Assembly: GCA_964398225.1 (NCBI GenBank)
Contig: CAYNLY010000015.1
Location: 1 to 27,853 of the forward strand
DNA from: CAYNLY01 sp964398225
GTDB taxonomy: Bacteria; Pseudomonadota; Zetaproteobacteria; Mariprofundales; Mariprofundaceae
Direction: 5' to 3'
DNA length: 27,853 nucleotides
Shown here: positions 24,812 to 27,853 of the stretch, one piece after another
Position numbering within the stretch: the first letter of the stretch is position 1
How the letters are laid out: each line of letters starts with the position of its first letter
The notes under the pieces: model-generated
What the model was told of the DNA's origin: nothing
Databases searched by the model: none
What the model saw: only the letters and a program-made list of their open reading frames with translations
Position numbers and translations under genes: made by a program

Positions 24812-24833
24812 CCCGGAACTCGACCCGGAACTC
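24812..24833. repeat. 12-nt-spaced direct repeat ahead of the small membrane protein gene
   Basis: CCCGGAACTC occurs twice (24812-24821 and 24824-24833), 12 bp apart. It lies between the terminator and the Shine-Dalgarno of the 24507-24797 gene, where an operator or leader element could sit. Chance or slippage duplication is also possible. Confidence 0.45.
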
Positions 24834-24849
24834 TGGCCGCGGTCCGCGC

Positions 24850-24880
24850 AAAAGAAAACGGGGCGCGCGTTCGCCCCGTT
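24850..24880 (-). terminator. Intrinsic terminator of the 65-residue membrane protein gene
   Basis: On the minus strand AACGGGGCG pairs with CGCCCCGTT (9 bp, 6-nt loop), followed by TTTTCTTTT-type tract. It lies 25 bp past the stop of the 24905-25102 gene. Confidence 0.85.
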
Positions 24881-24904
24881 CTTCGCCGTGCGCCGGCGTC
24901 CCCG

Positions 24905-25102
24905 CTAGGCCCGGGCATGAGCTCCGAGCCTGCGCCCGGGCCTGCGCGGGCCGAACCAGTGGCCCAGCGTGATGGCCAGCAACGTCCCGCATACCAGCAA
25001 GGCCAGTGCCTGATTCTGCGGGTTCGGATGCAGTGCCGCCACCACGATGCTGCCGATGCCGGCGGCCGCGGCGAGGATGATGCCTCCAATACCCATCAGC
25101 AT
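24905..25102 (-). CDS. 65-residue membrane protein with consensus ribosome binding site
   Basis: The protein is MLMGIGG... with two hydrophobic segments (about residues 2-22 and 31-49), separated by HPNPQNQ, and a very basic tail (GPRRPGRRLGAHARA). It has a full-length Shine-Dalgarno, AAGGAGGTGA (25117-25108), complementary to all ten bases of the canonical 16S 3' end, 5 nt from ATG 25102; the ATG at 25096 is an alternative start with a still acceptable distance. A promoter (25172-25200), a structured 5' leader (25130-25163) and a terminator make it an independent transcription unit. The features suggest a highly translated small membrane protein. The family is not recognised; a toxin or a respiratory-complex accessory subunit are equal guesses. 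Confidence 0.75.
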   Translation of the reverse strand: MLMGIGGIILAAAAGIGSIVVAALHPNPQNQALALLVCGTLLAITLGHWFGPRRPGRRLGAHARA

Positions 25103-25129
25103 TGGCCTCACCTCCTTTTTCCGGGATGT

Positions 25130-25163
25130 CGCCGACCTCGCGGGCGAATGCCCTGCGTCGGCG
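25130..25163 (-). promoter_or_regulatory. Two-tier hairpin in the 5' leader of the 65-residue protein gene
   Basis: CGCCGAC (25130-25136) pairs with GTCGGCG (25157-25163). Inside, GCGGGC (25140-25145) pairs with GCCC-T-GC (25150-25156) around a GAAT loop. The hairpin lies in the predicted ~60-nt leader, about 13 nt before the Shine-Dalgarno. Read on the plus strand the same hairpin is followed, after 5 nt, by six T, but no plus-strand gene needs a terminator there. Confidence 0.6.
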
Positions 25164-25171
25164 CGGTCTTT

Positions 25172-25200
25172 TTTATGGGGGCGGGCGCCGGCCCGTTCAA
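25172..25200 (-). promoter_or_regulatory. Promoter of the 65-residue membrane protein gene
   Basis: On the minus strand TTGAAC (25200-25195) and CATAAA (25177-25172) are 17 bp apart, matching the consensus boxes at 4/6 each. The -35 box overlaps the stop codon of the HemF-like gene. Confidence 0.5.
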
Positions 25201-26267
25201 GAGCCCGGGGCGGTGTCGGTGTCCAGATGGTTGGCGAGCGTCGGTGGCGTGATGCCCCCGCTGGCCTGCATCTCGATCGCCTCGGGGTGGGCGCGGTAGT
25301 GGGCGCGGACGGCCCGGGCAAGCCGAAGCTTCACTTCGTCGGTGACGACCGGCGCCTCCTCGTCGGGCAGCGCATCCAGCAGGGCCTGGACGAGCTCGTC
25401 CTGCGGCCGGGGCATCCGATGCTTCCATTCGGCGAGCAGGCGCCGATCCACGCGCGGGGGCAGCGAGCCCATGATCCCGAGGTCGTTCTGATCGTGCACG
25501 AGCAGGCCCGTCGTCGTTCCACGGTCGAGCGTAAGCACCTGGAAGAAGTAGAGCGTGTGATATTCAAGCTGCCGGCGGCGGGCATCCTCGGTGATGAGTC
25601 CTGCCTCGCCGAGCCGGTGCTCGAGAATCGCCAGATAGGTGTCGATCGCCGTTTCCCCGACGCGCCGGGCCAGCGCGCGGTCGGCGTCCTCGTCGGAGGT
25701 CGCGTACTGCTCGAGGTAGAAATGGGCCACGCCGCGCGTGCGCCCGAGCGCGGGGATGTAGAAGTAGCGGTCGCCCTGTTCGCGCGCTTCCTCGAACACG
25801 GCCGGCGCGGCCTCCTGAAGGGCGTCGAGAAAGGTGTTCCGGTCCTCCTCAACCGGGATCGCAGGATTCAGGTCGGCCATCATCCGCCAGTATCCGCGTC
25901 CGGATTTGGCCTCGGTCCAGCTGATGTGGATGTGAACCGAGGGCGCCATCGGGTGCACCGGGTGGATGATCGTGGAAAGCGCGGTCGCCGAGCCCAGCCT
26001 GCGTTCGGGCTCGTCGTCGTAGTGGACCTGCGAGACGTTGACCGAACCTCGGGCATACACCGGACCGTCGGCGGTGGCGAAGCGGATGCCGCCGCCGTGC
26101 CGGCCGCCGTCGCGGAGCCATTCGTGCGCGGCAAAGGACTGCGGCGCATGCCGCCGCTTGGCGAGCGTCGTCAGGCCCTCGACGAAGCGCCGCTGAAGTC
26201 CGGCAACGAGCTCCAGCGCCTCGGCGGCACGGGGCGAGTTCGCAGGCGTTCCGGGACAGCCGACCAT
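25197..26267 (-). CDS. Divergent oxygen-dependent coproporphyrinogen III oxidase homologue
   Basis: HemF oxidatively decarboxylates coproporphyrinogen III to protoporphyrinogen IX with O2. This 356-residue protein aligns with HemF across its length: SVNVSQVHYDDEP (75-87), STIIHPVHPMAPSVHIHI (98-115), ADLNPAI (131-137), DRYFYIPALGRTRGVAHF (166-183), LTLDRGTTTGL and LGIMGSLPPRV. The catalytic His is retained as His112, and Asp132 matches the DLTP site. However, the HPRNPYVP, NVR and WWFGGG blocks are replaced (HPVHPMAP, HIS, GYWRMMA), and about 55 residues are added over bacterial HemF. It may be a paralogue with a changed substrate. ATG 26265-26267 has AGGAG upstream. No other haem gene is visible. 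Confidence 0.8.
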   Translation of the reverse strand: MVGCPGTPANSPRAAEALELVAGLQRRFVEGLTTLAKRRHAPQSFAAHEWLRDGGRHGGGIRFATADGPVYARGSVNVSQVHYDDEPERRLGSATALSTIIHPVHPMAPSVHIHISWTEAKSGRGYWRMMADLNPAIPVEEDRNTFLDALQEAAPAVFEEAREQGDRYFYIPALGRTRGVAHFYLEQYATSDEDADRALARRVGETAIDTYLAILEHRLGEAGLITEDARRRQLEYHTLYFFQVLTLDRGTTTGLLVHDQNDLGIMGSLPPRVDRRLLAEWKHRMPRPQDELVQALLDALPDEEAPVVTDEVKLRLARAVRAHYRAHPEAIEMQASGGITPPTLANHLDTDTAPGS

Positions 26268-26339
26268 GGCGCGACTCCTGATGCGGGATGGATCGGCCCA
26301 ACTCTGGGTGGCCGGCCGCCCCCACGCAACCGCCCGCGG

Positions 26340-27068
26340 CTAGTCCCGAATCTGGAGTTCGTAGGTGACGGTCTCGAACATCATCGCGGCGCCGAGGGTG
26401 ATCTCGAGTTCGAGTTTGTCCTTCAGGGCATGAAGCCGGCCTGTCGTGACCCCGCTCATCTGGTTGAACTCGCGGGCGGTCACGTCCCATCCCGATTTCT
26501 TGAGCTGCGCTTCAAGCCAGTCGACCGCCGCATCCAGAGGGCCGGCGTACTGATAGATCAGAGTAAGACTCCGGTTGTTCCATTCCTCGGAAAACTTTCG
26601 GGCACCCTCGGGAATGGGGAGTTGCTTGCTTGCCTGTTCCAGAATCGAGCGGGCCTCATCGGAGGCCGCTTCTTCCTGCGGAGTTTCCTCGTACATTCCG
26701 GCGGACCTTCGCGCCTCAAGCTCGAGCATCCGCATCCCGAGCCCTTCAAACGCATTGGCATGCACCGACCAGCCCTTACGGACCGCCGTGAACTCGGCGC
26801 TGGCAAACCCCATCGCCGTTCCGGTGCGGCGTTTGCTGATGCGCCAGCCAGCGGCCTCCATGTTTCCGGCCAGCTTCTCGATGGCCTGCTCGGGCAGTTG
26901 CAGGATCTGGTAGTGGTAGGTGCAGCTTTCGTCCGTTTTTTCATAGCCAGTTTTCCGGGCCTGTTCGATCTTGGGCAGACCGTCAAGCACACCGCAGGCG
27001 TCCGACTCGGCCCAGGCGGCGGGGGCGGCGAGGAACAGGCTTGCGAGAACAATGATTGCTGAGCGCAT
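26340..27068 (-). CDS. Secreted protein of unknown function with an internal duplication
   Basis: The 242-residue product starts with a classical signal peptide (MRSAIIVLASLFLAAPAAWA, cleavage after residue 20). The mature part seems to hold two related alpha/beta units: one around YHYQILQLPEQAIEKLAGNM then WRISKRRTGTAM, and a second around TLIYQYAGPLDAAVDWLEAQ then WDVTAREFNQMSG. Both follow strand, helix, Gly-Trp, strand order. A helical linker (ETPQEEAASDEARSILEQAS) lies between them. Cys25 and Cys49 could form a disulphide in the periplasm. ATG 27066-27068 has GGGAGGTG upstream and an extended -10 promoter. I do not recognise the family. It precedes the HemF-like gene by 72 bp. Confidence 0.75.
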   Translation of the reverse strand: MRSAIIVLASLFLAAPAAWAESDACGVLDGLPKIEQARKTGYEKTDESCTYHYQILQLPEQAIEKLAGNMEAAGWRISKRRTGTAMGFASAEFTAVRKGWSVHANAFEGLGMRMLELEARRSAGMYEETPQEEAASDEARSILEQASKQLPIPEGARKFSEEWNNRSLTLIYQYAGPLDAAVDWLEAQLKKSGWDVTAREFNQMSGVTTGRLHALKDKLELEITLGAAMMFETVTYELQIRD

Positions 27069-27102
27069 CGCAACACCTCCCTGACATCCAGGGTTCTGTC
27101 TG

Positions 27103-27111
27103 TTTATAGCA
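27103..27111 (-). promoter_or_regulatory. Extended -10 promoter of the secreted protein gene
   Basis: On the minus strand TGC-TATAAA (27111-27103) matches the -10 consensus at 5/6 with a TGn extension, about 35 nt before ATG 27068. No clear -35 box is present. Confidence 0.55.
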
Positions 27112-27166
27112 CAATCCGCTCCCCGCCGCCTTGCCGCTTTCGGCATGCTGTTCTACCTTGATCGGG

Positions 27167-27778
27167 ATGGATTCGAACTTTGCCGAGATTTCCGGGATGC
27201 TGCTGCGGCCGGAGCTGCTGGCTGCGGCCGGGGCCGTTGCACTCGGTGTGGGCGGGCTGCTGATCTGGCACGCCGCGGCGCGGCGACGGGATCGGCGCCT
27301 GCTCAACCGGGCGCTGCGGCGTCATGCCGATGCGGTCGTGGAAGATCTTGCGGTTCCCGACGGGATGGACGGTCTGCTGTTCATCGACCGCTTCGTCCGT
27401 TGCGGCGGGCGGCTGGTGGCGATGAAGCTGGTGGAGCGCGAGGGCCACATTTTCGGAGCGGATGGGCTGGAGGAGTGGACCAGCATCCATCAGATGACGA
27501 CGCGAAAGTTTCCGAATCCGGTCGCGGCGCTGACGCAGGCGGTGCGGCTGATCCGCCATGCCACGGGCTTTGAGGATGTGGAAGCCTGGGCCGTGTTCGG
27601 GCGTGCGGCCGACTTCCCGAAGGGGCGCCCGCAAGGGGTCGTGCTTATCGATGAGCTGGCTTCCCGTCTGGCCGAGCTCAAGGCGCAGGCGTCTTCCGAG
27701 ACGGCGGCTCAGGCGGCGTTCGAAAAGGCGAAAAGTCTTGCGGAGGGCTCGGACGAAACTCCGGCTTCATCCACCTAG
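27167..27778 (+). CDS. Membrane-anchored NERD-like (nuclease-related) domain protein
   Basis: The 203-residue protein has an N-terminal membrane helix (about residues 15-37, AAAGAVALGVGGLLIWHAA), then a basic stretch and a region resembling the NERD domain. GLLFIDRFVRCGGRLVAMKLVEREGHIFG matches the pattern 'x-x-D-h-h-h ... h-h-h-E-x-K', although the E-x-K reads M-K-L here. NPVAALTQAVRLIR matches the usual N-P-h-x-Q block. NERD is a PD-(D/E)XK relative, and this copy has lost some putative active-site residues, so nuclease activity is doubtful. ATG 27167 lies 98 bp from the divergent secreted protein gene. The stop overlaps the converging gene at CTAG. Confidence 0.7.
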   Translation: MDSNFAEISGMLLRPELLAAAGAVALGVGGLLIWHAAARRRDRRLLNRALRRHADAVVEDLAVPDGMDGLLFIDRFVRCGGRLVAMKLVEREGHIFGADGLEEWTSIHQMTTRKFPNPVAALTQAVRLIRHATGFEDVEAWAVFGRAADFPKGRPQGVVLIDELASRLAELKAQASSETAAQAAFEKAKSLAEGSDETPASST

Positions 27779-27853
27779 CCGCACTTCGAGTCCCCGCACT
27801 CCAGGCAGGTGTTGCAGTTGTCCAGCCGGACGACGGCCATCGCGCCGCACTTG
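27775..27853 (-). CDS. nrdJ: C-terminal tail of a probable B12-dependent ribonucleotide reductase (cut by window)
   Basis: Only the last 25 codons are visible, reading ...KCGAMAVVRLDNCNTC and then LECGDSKCG before a TAG stop. The spacing of C-G, C-x-x-C and C-G-x-S-K-C resembles the zinc-ribbon/redox tail that ends class II (adenosylcobalamin-dependent) ribonucleotide reductases, where the cysteines re-reduce the active site or bind zinc. Other zinc-ribbon proteins are possible. The presence of cobT in the window is consistent with cobalamin use. The body of the gene lies beyond 27853. Confidence 0.55.
   Translation of the reverse strand, partial: KCGAMAVVRLDNCNTCLECGDSKCG

Noticed and set aside
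25130..25174. An intrinsic terminator on the plus strand
   Set aside because: The hairpin is followed by T6 only after a 5-nt gap, and no plus-strand gene ends here. A leader hairpin on the minus strand is the better reading.

Overview
The window is GC-rich DNA from a member of the Pseudomonadota. The order ppiD - tRNA-Ala - trpE - trpG - trpD - trpC fits Alphaproteobacteria best, but nothing here excludes a deep-branching gammaproteobacterial lineage. A run of exactly 100 Ns (9113-9212) shows that this is a scaffolded draft assembly. No phage, complete insertion sequence, rRNA operon or CRISPR array was seen.

Layout. 1-4292 (minus) is a tightly overlapping tryptophan operon, trpE-trpG-trpD-trpC. 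It is interrupted between trpD and trpC by a GxxExxY nuclease-fold gene flanked by imperfect 28-nt inverted repeats. At 4306-4456 (plus) is a self-contained tRNA-Ala(GGC) unit with a perfect TTGACA box, G3:U70 and an intrinsic terminator. 4489-6402 (minus) is ppiD. At 6534-12373 (plus) one coupled operon encodes an MCE-type lipid transport system: MlaE-like permease, an MlaF-like ATPase that has lost every nucleotide-binding motif, an MlaD-like MCE protein, a TPR lipoprotein (split by the artificial gap), an RsbW-type kinase, a STAS protein with a phospho-acceptor DSSG motif, and ubiD. At 12397-15451 (plus) are a large Sel1-repeat protein behind a 7-codon upstream ORF, then cobT. At 15448-17923 (minus) are an HDOD protein, a polytopic membrane protein and a PhoX-like lipoprotein. 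An MFS transporter (plus) converges on a very large NAD-glutamate dehydrogenase (minus), which diverges from radC (plus). 24507-27068 (minus) holds two small membrane proteins, a divergent HemF homologue and a secreted protein. A NERD-like protein (plus) converges on the C-terminal tail of a probable B12-dependent ribonucleotide reductase (minus), cut by the window edge.

How the genes work together. trpEGDC makes tryptophan. cobT (lower-ligand activation) and the putative nrdJ would be maker and user of cobalamin. The most interesting locus is the MCE operon: its ATPase is a pseudo-enzyme, and a kinase/STAS partner-switch pair sits where an MlaB-type STAS subunit would be expected. This suggests a lipid transporter controlled by, or assembled with, a phospho-switch. 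That is an inference from gene order and motif loss, not a demonstrated mechanism.

No gene-free stretch exceeds about 150 bp; the longer gaps hold the promoters, repeats and hairpins listed.
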